Made by a program: the position numbers and the translations under genes. The notes under the pieces were generated by a model. That model worked only from the letters and a program-made list of their open reading frames with translations. It ran no database searches and had not been told where the DNA came from. A stretch of DNA of 14,027 bases from assembly GCA_963798655.1 (NCBI GenBank), contig CAWCUH010000008.1:1-14027 (forward strand). Reading direction: 5' to 3'. Of this stretch, positions 1 to 6,955 are shown piece by piece. This DNA comes from CAVSMC01 sp963798655. Its GTDB lineage: Bacteria > Pseudomonadota > Gammaproteobacteria > Burkholderiales > Casimicrobiaceae. The stretch's first letter is position 1. Each line of letters opens with the position of its first letter.

Positions 1-82
1 CGAAGCGCCGCCGGCCAGCGACCAAACCGGTTGTCGGCCGGCACCTACGAATGCAGAAGTCGCCTGTCAGTCGCCACCGCAT

Positions 83-114
83 AAAACGAAAACCCGCCTC
101 GGAGGCGGGGTTTT
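83..114 (-). terminator. Rho-independent terminator of the PEP-CTERM remnant
   Basis: The arms cccgcc (93-98) and ggcggg (104-109) pair around the five-base loop tcgga. Read on the minus strand, the stem is followed by TTTTCGTTTTAT, a proper T-rich tract. It lies about 20 bases beyond the minus-strand stop at 132, so it fits as the end of that transcript. The plus-strand side also has TTTT after the stem (111-114), so it may work in both directions. It is the only hairpin in the window with a convincing T-tract. Confidence 0.8.
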
Positions 115-131
115 GCGGTCAAAAGACTCCT

Positions 132-341
132 CTACCGCGATCGACGGCGGCCCAGGGAAGCGAGCGCGACGAGCGCAATCCCCAAAAGTGCGACCGTCGT
201 AGGCTCGGGCACGATCAACGGTGGAACGCCCGGGATGAACGTGTCCGGCCCGGTCCCGAAGGAGAACGTCACCTCCGATACCGTCGTGGCCTCCGTGACG
301 CCGGGAAGGAGCAACGTGAACGCGCGGAGGAAGCCCGCGCT
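132..341 (-). pseudogene. C-terminal remnant of a PEP-CTERM surface protein
   Basis: The reading frame encodes about 70 residues ending in a classic PEP-CTERM sorting tail: VPEP, then a hydrophobic stretch (TVALLGIALVALASLG), then RRRSR and the stop. In known systems this tail is recognised by an exosortase at the inner membrane and removed during export to the surface. The residues before it (FTLLLPGVTEATTVSEVTF and on to FIPG) look like the last strands of an extracellular domain. There is no signal peptide or ribosome site. The frame upstream is closed by a TGA at 342-344 and by the TAG ending the preceding gene (363-365), so the N-terminal part is missing. A short protein starting at ATG 345 and losing one base in codons 2-3 would give 71 residues, but that start has no Shine-Dalgarno. 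I favour a truncated gene. The terminator just downstream suggests it was once the end of a working transcript. Confidence 0.7.
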
Positions 342-362
342 TCATGGCCACAATGGGAGCGA

Positions 363-786
363 CTACTCCGTCGGCGAATGGAAATACACGATCGACCTGC
401 CATCCGAGCCGACGTCGACCGTTTGTTCCTGGCCGTCGCCGGTGCGTACGCGGTAGCGTCCCGGCGCGACGCGAGCGAACAGCCATGGACCGTCGCTCAC
501 CACCGACAGCACCCGATCGCCGTTCGCGTCCTCGATCGAAACCGGAACGTCGGCGCGGTAGTCGCCGGTGCCGGACATCGCGACGACGACCTGAAGGTTG
601 TAATCCGGCGCGACAGCGCGCAGCGCGTCGCGCTCCTCGAGGCTCACGCCGCCGCTGACCCAGCCCACGCCGCTGCGCTCGCGGTGGCCGATCGGTTGCG
701 CAACGGCATGCCGTCGCGACGACGGCGCTCGTCAGAGCGAGCACGAGCAGCATCGGCCTGCGATTCATGACCGGCAACCGCTTCAT
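363..786 (-). CDS. Secreted carboxypeptidase-regulatory-like protein (frameshifted)
   Basis: The ATG at 786 follows AAGGAG by eight bases and opens a signal peptide (MKRLPVMNRRPMLLVLALTS...VVATA). The frame then breaks. The rest of the protein is in another frame, from about position 700 to the stop at 363. Skipping one base near 705-712 joins ...VVATA to AVAQPIG and gives a typical cleavage site and one continuous protein of about 140 residues. The mature part (LEERDAL...YNLQVVVAMSGTGDYRADVPVSI...SDGPWLFARVAPGRYRV) is a small beta-sandwich of the carboxypeptidase-regulatory type, common as a single-domain periplasmic protein in Burkholderiales. Its role is unknown. It sits 48 bases after the cysteine-rich protein gene and directly before the PEP-CTERM remnant, all codirectional. 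The single-base break could be a sequence error or a real mutation. Confidence 0.7.
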
Positions 787-834
787 CCTGCTGACTCCTT
801 ACGACAATCGGTGTGTTGAGGCTCCGTTCCGATG

Positions 835-1169
835 TCACGCGTGCGCGCCGACGCGGTCGCGCAGCCCGATAACGCCGGACGCCTGGGCACAGTGCGCGCA
901 GCAGAAATAGCGGTCGTCCGTTTCGACGCCGTGGCCGATGATCATCCCGTTGCACCGCGCGCACCGCGGCGCGAGCGCATTGATCGCGCACTCGAAGCAG
1001 TCGAACGTGTGCGACGTGCCGTCCATCGAGACGGTGAACGACTTGTCGTAGCGGTTCCCGCAGCGCTCGCAGCGCGCGATACGCTTCCGGGTCGGAATGC
1101 TCGTCCGCCTCGCTCGACAGCACGCCGTCGTCGGGCGGTCGGAGCACTCATCAGGGCGTCCATCGTCAC
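835..1169 (-). CDS. Cysteine-rich zinc-ribbon/metallothionein-like protein (frameshifted)
   Basis: The start is the GTG at 1169, seven bases after GGAGG. The conserved part is in the frame ending at 835 and carries four cysteine pairs: RCERCGNRYDK, FDCFECAI, RCARCNGMIIGHGVE and YFCCAHCAQASG. The pattern resembles prokaryotic metallothionein-like and zinc-ribbon proteins of Burkholderiales, so it probably binds zinc or a similar metal in the cytoplasm. Reading one continuous protein needs two frame changes: one extra C near 1133 (MSAPTA to DDGVLSSEADEHSDPEAYR) and a small deletion in the CG repeat near 1082-1088 (AYRA to RCERCG). The repaired product would be about 111 residues. No signal peptide is seen. 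Function beyond metal binding is not evident. Confidence 0.65.
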
Positions 1170-1297
1170 GGGAAATCCTCCGTCTGCCGTGCGCTCGCGC
1201 ACGCGCAACCGCCGGGAGCCGCAAGACAGATGTCAGGCTATATCGGCCATTCGGCGCCGACGATCGATCCACGTCTGAAACGCGGTGTCGGCGGCGT

Positions 1298-1327
1298 CCT
1301 ACATACTGCCAGCCGTGGCGTTAGAAT
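1298..1327 (+). promoter_or_regulatory. Possible promoter of the 82-aa protein / DUF1499 operon
   Basis: TAGAAT (1322-1327) is a good -10-like hexamer in otherwise very GC-rich DNA. CCTACA (1298-1303) sits 18 bases upstream and matches only the second half of a -35 consensus. Transcription from here would start around 1334 and give a leader of about 45 bases, containing a run of six T (1343-1348), before the ATG at 1377. The facing start of the cysteine-rich gene (1169, minus) lies upstream, so this 207-base gap should hold promoters for both directions. I found no convincing minus-strand promoter, only a weak TATAGC at 1242-1237. Confidence 0.35.
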
Positions 1328-1376
1328 GCATACGCTGCATGGTTTTTTCTCGGCGGACAGCTGCGGAGACCGTGAG

Positions 1377-1625
1377 ATGCATCAGCAGGAGCGACCCGGC
1401 CAGGGCGACGACGTACGCGGCCTCGTTGCAGAGCTCGAAGCAGCCGAAGCGTACGAGCAGCGGTTGCGACAATGGATCGTCGACGTCCGCGATCACCTCG
1501 CCGCGGGCCGCACCGGCGTGGCGCTCTCGCTGCTGAACGAGGCGCTCACCTACATCGACAACCAGACCGACGTCGTCGCGCCGTCGCCGGAGGCGAAGGA
1601 TCCCGGCACAGGCTCGGCGACGTGA
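1377..1625 (+). CDS. Small helical protein of unknown function, 82 aa
   Basis: The ATG at 1377 has GGAG at 1365-1368, and the gene follows a plausible -10 element at 1322. The product (MHQQERPGQGDDVRGLVAELEAAEAYEQRL...) is charged and mostly helical between residues 12 and 62, with many Glu, Arg and Ala residues. It ends in a short disordered Pro/Asp/Gly tail. No signal peptide, membrane segment or known motif is seen, so it is probably cytoplasmic. Its TGA overlaps the GTG start of the DUF1499 gene by four bases, so the two are likely translationally coupled. An upstream ATG at 1326 is unlikely because it overlaps the -10 element. I do not recognise a function. Confidence 0.65.
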   Translation: MHQQERPGQGDDVRGLVAELEAAEAYEQRLRQWIVDVRDHLAAGRTGVALSLLNEALTYIDNQTDVVAPSPEAKDPGTGSAT

Positions 1626-2346
1626 CGGCGCTCGCGCCGCTCGCACTTGGGCTCGCGATCGCGTGCGCGCTCGCGGCGCTCATTGCGGGCCCGGGCTACC
1701 GGTTCGGCGCATGGCCGCTTGGCATGGGCTTCATGCTGCTGCGCTGGGCGGCCTACGGCGCGATCGGCGTCGCCCTGGTCGCGATTGCGGGCGCGATCGC
1801 ATCGCAGCGCCAGCGTCGCCGCGGCCGCGTCGCGGTCGGCATTGTCGCGTTCGTCATCGCCGCCGCGACGTTCGGCGTGCCGGCGCTCATGCTGGTGCGC
1901 GCGAACCGACTGCCCAACATCCACGACATCACGACCGATCCTGACGATCCGCCGCGCTTCGTCGCCGTGCTGTCGGCGCGCGTCGACGCGCGCAATTCCG
2001 CCGAGTACGGCGGCCCGGAGGTGGCCGCGGCGCAGCGCCGCGCTTATCCCGATGTCGTTCCGCTCACCATCGATGCGCCGGTCGACGTCGCGTTTCGGCG
2101 CGCGCTCTCCGCGGCACAGCGATGCACTGGACGATCGTCGCCGAGGTGCCCGACGAAGGCCGTATCGAGGCAACCGACACCACGGCGCTCTTCGGCTTCA
2201 AGGACGACATCGTCGTGCGCGTTCGACCGGCGGGAAACGGCAGCCGCGTCGACGTGCGATCGGTGTCGCGAATCGGCAGCAGCGACGTCGGCACGAACGC
2301 GCGCCGCATCGAAGCGTACCTCGATCGTTTGCGCGCGGAGCGCTAG
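1622..2346 (+). CDS. DUF1499 membrane protein (frameshifted)
   Basis: The gene starts at a GTG overlapping the previous stop. The first 95 residues hold three hydrophobic segments (about 4-23, 43-61 and 70-92). A DUF1499-type soluble domain follows: RLPNIHDITTDPDDPPRF, the SAEYGG...AYPDVVPL segment, then WTIVAEVPDEGRIEATDTTALFGFKDD and VVRV. The last part, from about residue 167, is in a different frame (AMHWTIVAEV..., stop at 2346). One missing base near 2117, between AAQ and AMHW, restores one protein of about 241 residues with family-like sequence on both sides. The DUF1499 role is not established; homologues are envelope-associated. It runs toward the second PEP-CTERM gene, and the CTAG at 2343-2346 supplies stops on both strands. 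Confidence 0.75.
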
Positions 2347-2928
2347 CGTCTCGCCGGCGCCGGCGCATGAATCCGACTGCCGCGAGAGCGATGCCCGCGA
2401 GCGGCAGCGATGCGGGCTCGGGCACCGTCAACTGCAGCGGCGCGAGCGACACGACCTCGATCTCGTTCACCCAGTTGCCGTGTCGACGCGAATCTCGAAC
2501 GCGTTCATGCCGGCGACGAGCAGGCTCGTCACGTCGAACAGCGACAGCGTTTCGGCGGTGACACCCGCCAGCGCACCGGCGCCCGGCTTGAGGCTGAATC
2601 CCGGCGTGTAGAACGACTGCTGCGTCAGGTAGCCGGCGAAAATGCCGTTGACGTAGACACCGTCGTGCTCGCCGCCGTTCGGCGCGAGTGCGCCGCCGTC
2701 GATGCCCTCGGCCAGTATCGAAAGCTGCATGACGGATGCTGGCGGTGCCCACAGCATCTCGGTCCAGCTGACGATCGGTACGCCCGGAAGCGCGTTGCCG
2801 ATCGGATCGAGCGCGCCCCCCGGATGCGTCGACCCGACTGCGTAGAGATCGATCGTCGATGCCGCGGCCGGCAGCGCGATCGCGCCGGCGAACGCGGCGG
2901 CGGCGACGCACGCGCGCTTGGATATCAT
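2343..2928 (-). CDS. PEP-CTERM sorting domain protein (frameshifted before its anchor)
   Basis: The ATG at 2928 has AAGGAG upstream and opens a Sec signal peptide (MISKRACVAAAAFAGAIALPAAA). A secreted beta-rich domain follows (STIDLYAVGSTHPGG... through GVYVNGIFAGYLTQQSFYTPGF... to LLVAGMNAFEIRVDTATG). That frame stops at 2467. One added base near 2473 turns DTATG-stop into DTGNWVNEIEVVSLAPLQ and leads to the sorting tail VPEPASLPLAGIALAAVGFMRRRR. As written, the tail frame then runs on to 2198, about 40 residues beyond the Arg cluster, which is abnormal for this family. A second missing base in the CGCCGGCG repeat near 2355 would end the protein at the TAG 2343-2345. Export by an exosortase encoded elsewhere is inferred from the tail. 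Without the frame repair the protein would lack its sorting signal and be released. Confidence 0.75.
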
Positions 2929-3046
2929 GGCGTTCTCCTTGCAAATTGTTGTAAGGGACGGCGCGCTTCACCAGTGGACGACAACGCGGGCACATCGTCC
3001 GAACTGGTTGATTCCGCTGCGAATGAACACCGCCGCGACGGCCGCC

Positions 3047-3064
3047 GCGTGCGCCAGCGCACGC
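3047..3064 (-). terminator. Hairpin downstream of the FAD oxidoreductase gene
   Basis: The arms gcgtgcgc (3047-3054) and gcgcacgc (3057-3064) are perfect inverted copies, folding as a seven-base stem with a ccag loop. The hairpin lies 80 bases past the minus-strand stop at 3144, in the 215-base gap before the PEP-CTERM gene. There is no T-run, so termination by this hairpin alone is doubtful. Nothing else clear is seen in this gap apart from the ribosome site of the PEP-CTERM gene. Confidence 0.3.
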
Positions 3065-3143
3065 CCCCGATCGTCGCGTTACCGCTTCTGCAAGAGTCGA
3101 GCCACGGCGTCGCGCGGCTGCGATGCGACGATGCGGTGCGCCG

Positions 3144-4537
3144 TCAGCGGCGCAGCACACACTTTTCGTAGAGTCCGGGAAACGTTGCCCGCGGGTCGTA
3201 GCGTGCCTTCAGCGTGCGGTACGCGTCGCCGCCGTAGATCGCGTCGAACGTCGCGCGCTCGAAGTAGCTGTCCGAGTAGAGCGACTTGAGGCCGCCCAAT
3301 CGCTGTACCTCCGCCTCGATCGCGCGGTTGAAATGTCCGGGCGCATGGCGGCGCTCGCGCCGCAGCACGTCCCAGAAGCCGAAGTTCACGTAGCGCGGGC
3401 TCGGGCGCATCGGGTAGAGCACGAAGCGATCGGCGATCGCCGAAGTCGTGATCGGACAGATCCACATCGGGAGCACGCGGATCTCGCGCATGAAGAAGTC
3501 GAGAAACTGCGGTGCGCTCGGCAGCGGAATGTCGACGTCCTGGATCACCGACTCGGTGTGGCCGCCGCGAAGCTCGACAGCCCCCGGGTCACTCCCCAGC
3601 GGGCATTCCAGCGCATGACCTTCTGGTATGTGCGCGAATTGAGCCGCTCGCGCCCGTACAGCGGCCGCAGCCACGGCAGCTGCGCGCCGACGTTCTTCGA
3701 GCACCAGAACCAGTCGGTGTCCCAGCGCCAGAGGAAGTCGCGCACCGTCAATGCGTCGCTCGCACGCTCACGGATCGAGCGATAGTAGATGCGCTCGTAC
3801 GAGTAGTCGCTGACGGCGCTTGCCGTGTCGACCAAGCGACCTTCGGTCAGATACAACGCGTCGTCGTCGAACACGACGCCCTCGACGAAGTCGGCATCGC
3901 CGTCGCACGCTTGTTGCAGAGCGCTGAAGAACGCGAGCGGCGTCGCGAATCGCGTGTGCGTGATCGCGACGTAAGGCTTGACCGGCTGCACGCGCGCGAC
4001 GAGCCGCAGCGCATACCCTAGCGTGCCGTACGAGTTCGGAAAGCCGTAAAAGAGATCGGCGTGCTCGTTGTCGGGCGTGCAGACGAGCGTGCGGCCATCG
4101 CCGGTGACGACCTCGATCTCGGTCAGCGTCTCGTGCACGAGTCCATGCCGGAACGACGTCGCCTCGATGCCGACGCCGGCGGCGGCGCCGCCGAGGGTGA
4201 TCGTCTTCAGCTGCGGCACAACCGCCGGCATGCCATCGCAGGCGAGCGTCGCCTCGACGAGCGCCTCGTACGTCACCATGCCTTCGCAGTCGACGAGGCG
4301 GCGCGCGGCGTCGACGGCGAGCACGTGATCGAACGCGCGCACGTCGAGCACTCGCTTCGCGCCGCCCGCGCGCTCGCGAAAGAGATTCGACGTCTCCTTG
4401 CCGAGCGCCACGTGCGAGCCGGCAGCGTCGCGCAATGACTGCGCAAGCCGGTCGCGCCGCTCGGCGAACGCGGACGACGTGCTGCGCTCGTGCGGGGTAG
4501 CCCGGTGCTTGCCGTCGGGGTCGCCCAACGGGCTCAC
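3144..4537 (-). CDS. FAD-linked oxidoreductase, DHCR24/TmsA-like (frameshifted)
   Basis: The GTG start at 4537 overlaps the stop of the methyltransferase gene by four bases. The protein of about 464 residues has an N-terminal FAD-binding (PCMH-type) fold with VVPQLKTITLGGAAAGVGIE (about 107-126) and the EIEVVTGDGR...DLFYGFPNSYGTLGYALRL region. A C-terminal cap follows (TVRDFLWRWDTDWFWCSKN, VIQDVDIPL, MWICPI). This matches FAD oxidoreductases related to delta-24-sterol reductase, including mycobacterial Rv0449c, encoded beside the methyltransferase-like UfaA1. In the Tms system the equivalent protein uses NADPH to reduce a 10-methylene acyl chain to 10-methyl. The frame breaks near 3575: as written, the first frame ends at 3545, and the frame ending at 3144 resumes with LRGGHTESVIQDVD. 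One missing base explains it. Both halves are well conserved in pattern, so a sequence error or a very recent mutation is likely. Confidence 0.8.
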
Positions 4538-5754
4538 GACGGTTCGTCGCGATACAGGAACGCGCGGCTCATCGGATAGTTGTCGCGCGCGACATTGCCC
4601 TTGCTGAAGACGATCTGGAACAAATGCGTGCGTTCGACCGGCGAGCGGAACATCTCCGCGCAGCCGATCAGGTACGTGCGCCAGATGCGCCGGAATCGCT
4701 CGTCGAAGCGCGCCGGATCGATCGCGCGGATCTTCTCCCACGACGCGTCGAAGCGCTCGGCCCAAACATCGAGGGTGAGCGCGTAGTGACGGCGCAGATT
4801 CTCGATTTCGACGACCTCGAGGCCGGCGTCCTCCATCGCGACGATGACATCGGCAAGGCTTGGGATCCAGCCTCCCGGGAAGACGTGCTTGCGGATGAAG
4901 TACTCGGTGTCGCGGCGTCCGACGTGGCCGATGAAGTGCAGCATGCCGAGGCCGCCGGGCCTGAGGAAGTCCGCGTGCGCCTTCACGACATCCGCAATCT
5001 GGTCGCGGCCGGCATGCTCGAGAACGCCGATCGACACGACCTTGTCGTACTGGCGATCGACGTCGCGGAAGTCGGCTTCCTGAACCGCCACCTTGTCGCC
5101 CAGGTTGCGCCGGGCGATCTCGCGCGCGACCCAGTCGACCTGCTCGGACGTCGTGTTGACGCCGGTGACGTGCACTCCGAAACGCTCGGCGGCACGAAAC
5201 ATGAAGCCACCGAATCCGCAGCCGATGTCGACGACCTGCTCGCCGGGCGCGAGGCGAATCTTGCGGCCGACATGATCGATCTTGTTCTGCTGCGCCTGCT
5301 CGAGGGTCTGCGTGCCCTCCTTCCAGTACCCGCACGTGTACATCATGAGCGGGGCGTCGAGCCAAACCTTGTAGAAATCGGCCGGCAGCCCGTAATGCGC
5401 GCGCGCGTTCGCCTTCGCCTGCTCGCGGCTTGCGTTCGAATGCGTGAGCTCGTGCAGCTTGTTGCGCTTGTCGACGAGCACGTTCCTGCCGTTGAATCCG
5501 GCCTCCATGCCGGTACGGAACAGCGCGCGCAGATCGCCCTCGATGTCGAGGTGGCCGTCGAACCATGCGTCGAGGATGCCCACGTGGCCGAACGCCGCTG
5601 CGGCCACTTCGGCGGCGCGACGGCGGAACCGCAGCGCGAAATGAGGCGTCTCGGGCCGGTTGACGTAGCGTTCGCCGTCGGCGAACGTCACTTCGAACGG
5701 CACCGCTGCGGCCGCGCCGAGCGCCTGGATCCGGCTCGCGATCAGGGACCCCAT
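4534..5754 (-). CDS. Cyclopropane-fatty-acyl-phospholipid synthase-like SAM methyltransferase
   Basis: This 406-residue protein starts at ATG 5754 with AAGGAG ten bases upstream. It has the full layout of the cyclopropane synthase family: HYGLPADFYKVWLD (120-133), MMYTCGYW (137-144), the SAM-binding glycine loop VVDIGCGFGG (174-183), SIGVLEHAG (241-249), FIRKHVFPGGWIPS (286-299) and RRHYALTLDVW (321-331). These enzymes transfer the SAM methyl group to the double bond of an unsaturated acyl chain on a membrane phospholipid. The product may be a cyclopropane ring or, when a flavin reductase acts next, a 10-methyl branch. The overlapping downstream gene is exactly such a DHCR24-like flavoprotein, so a TmsB-like methylene-forming role is plausible. 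That role is inferred from context; a plain cyclopropane synthase or a step toward furan fatty acids remains possible. Confidence 0.9.
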   Translation of the reverse strand: MGSLIASRIQALGAAAAVPFEVTFADGERYVNRPETPHFALRFRRRAAEVAAAAFGHVGILDAWFDGHLDIEGDLRALFRTGMEAGFNGRNVLVDKRNKLHELTHSNASREQAKANARAHYGLPADFYKVWLDAPLMMYTCGYWKEGTQTLEQAQQNKIDHVGRKIRLAPGEQVVDIGCGFGGFMFRAAERFGVHVTGVNTTSEQVDWVAREIARRNLGDKVAVQEADFRDVDRQYDKVVSIGVLEHAGRDQIADVVKAHADFLRPGGLGMLHFIGHVGRRDTEYFIRKHVFPGGWIPSLADVIVAMEDAGLEVVEIENLRRHYALTLDVWAERFDASWEKIRAIDPARFDERFRRIWRTYLIGCAEMFRSPVERTHLFQIVFSKGNVARDNYPMSRAFLYRDEPS

Positions 5755-5826
5755 GTCGTTTGTTCTCCTTTTTGTGGACCGCATCCGGTGCGCGACAGCG
5801 TAGGCCTCCGGGAAAATTCGCCACGC

Positions 5827-5855
5827 TTGGCGGGGACCTCGAGCGACCGTAATAT
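5827..5855 (+). promoter_or_regulatory. Sigma-70-type promoter of the Bug receptor gene
   Basis: TTGGCG (5827-5832) and TAATAT (5850-5855) are separated by exactly 17 bases, matching four of six and four to five of six consensus positions. AT-rich hexamers are rare in this DNA. Transcription would start near 5862, about 55 bases before the ATG at 5918. The region is a 163-base divergent gap. The minus-strand methyltransferase also needs a promoter here, but none stands out. Confidence 0.55.
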
Positions 5856-5917
5856 TTGCACGCACGTCGCGGCGCGCAAGATCGCGTGCCGCATTCTACG
5901 ATTTTCACGGAGGATCG

Positions 5918-6898
5918 ATGTCGCTCCCAGGTAGCCTGCGCGCAATGCTCGCGGCATCCGGCGCAGTGATCGCGCTCGCCGCGTCCATTGCGGTTGCACA
6001 GGAATATCCGTCGCGGCCGGTGCGCGTCATCGTGCCGTTCTCGCCCGGTGGCGCAGTCGACGGTCCGATGCGCTTGATCGCCGCCGAGATGTCGAAGCGG
6101 CTCGGCGCCCAGATGTACGTCGAAAACAAGCCCGGCGCCGGCGCGACGATCGGCTCGGAAATCGTTGCCAAGTCGGCGCCCGACGGTTACACGTTGCTGC
6201 TCGCATCGCAGACCGTCGCCATCAGCGCATCGCTTTACCCGAAGCTCGCGTTCGACCCGGTCGACGATTTCGCGCCGATCTCGCTGATCGGCCGCGAGCC
6301 CGGCGTGCTGGTCGTGCACCCGTCGTTGCCGGTGAAGACGTTGCGCGAGTTCGTCGAGTACGTGAAGGCGCGGCCGGGCAGCGTCGACTACGCGTCCTCG
6401 GGCAACGGCAGCGGCCAGCATCTGTTCATGGCGCTGCTCGCGTCGTCGCTCGGACTGAAGTTGAACCACGTGCCCTATCGCGGCAGCGGACAGGCGACGA
6501 CCGATCTTCTCGCCGGACAGGTGCCGGTGTCGATTCCGGGGACCGCCGGCATGGTCGGCCACATCAAGGCCGGCAAGCTGCGCCCGCTCGCCGTCACCGG
6601 CGCGCATCGCTCGCCGCAGTTGCCCGACGTGCCGACGATGATGGAGTCCGGCGTCCCGGGCTACGAGGCGTACGTGTGGATGGGCTTGCTTGCCCCGAAG
6701 GCGACGCCGCAGCCGATCATCGACAAGCTGCATCGAACGCTCGTCGAAGCGCTCGCGACCGACGAGGTGAAGGCGTACATGAGCACGGCCGGCATCGAGA
6801 TCGTCGGCTCGACGCCCGCCGAGTTCGACCGCTTCTTCCATGCGGAGAAGGCGCTCTGGGCCAAGGTCATTCGCGAGACCGGCGCGAAGATCGACTGA
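5918..6898 (+). CDS. Bug/TctC-family periplasmic solute-binding receptor
   Basis: The 326-residue protein begins at ATG 5918 with GGAGG at 5909-5913. A signal peptide (about residues 1-28, ending ...AASIAVAQ) is followed by the family opening EYPSRPVRVIVPFSPGGAVD (29-48). Other hallmarks are ENKPGAGATIGSEIVAKSAPDGYT, the VPYRGSGQATTDLLAGQV ligand loop and LPDVPTMMESGVPGY. Length and layout are complete. Bug receptors bind carboxylates or other small polar metabolites in the periplasm and are hugely expanded in Burkholderiales. Most work without an adjacent TctAB transporter, and none is seen here. The ligand cannot be predicted from sequence. The alpha/beta hydrolase gene follows 57 bases later on the same strand, so both may act on the same compound. 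Confidence 0.95.
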   Translation: MSLPGSLRAMLAASGAVIALAASIAVAQEYPSRPVRVIVPFSPGGAVDGPMRLIAAEMSKRLGAQMYVENKPGAGATIGSEIVAKSAPDGYTLLLASQTVAISASLYPKLAFDPVDDFAPISLIGREPGVLVVHPSLPVKTLREFVEYVKARPGSVDYASSGNGSGQHLFMALLASSLGLKLNHVPYRGSGQATTDLLAGQVPVSIPGTAGMVGHIKAGKLRPLAVTGAHRSPQLPDVPTMMESGVPGYEAYVWMGLLAPKATPQPIIDKLHRTLVEALATDEVKAYMSTAGIEIVGSTPAEFDRFFHAEKALWAKVIRETGAKID

Positions 6899-6918
6899 GG
6901 CGCGCCGCGATCAGCAGT

Positions 6919-6924
6919 TACAAT
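6919..6924 (+). promoter_or_regulatory. Possible -10 element before the hydrolase gene
   Basis: TACAAT lies 32 bases before the ATG at 6956, in the 57-base gap after the Bug receptor. No -35 match is seen at the proper distance, so this may only allow weak internal transcription of the hydrolase and lipoprotein genes. Confidence 0.25.
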
Positions 6925-6955
6925 CGCCCGGGTTCGCAACCGCGCGCGATTGCCG

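Noticed and set aside
10..42. Inverted gccggcc (10-16) and ggccggc (36-42) at the window start as a terminator of an upstream gene
   Set aside because: The arms are short with a 19-base loop and no T-run, and the upstream gene is outside the window.
2929..2990. Sigma-54 promoter upstream of the second PEP-CTERM gene, as seen for some PEP-CTERM genes
   Set aside because: A TTGC is present near 2939, but no GG pair lies at the required distance upstream.
3545..6841. A 1098-codon open frame on the minus strand spanning two genes and running antisense to the Bug receptor
   Set aside because: Only its last third matches the FAD oxidoreductase. The rest is out-of-frame shadow of the methyltransferase and antisense of the Bug receptor, a common result of high GC content.
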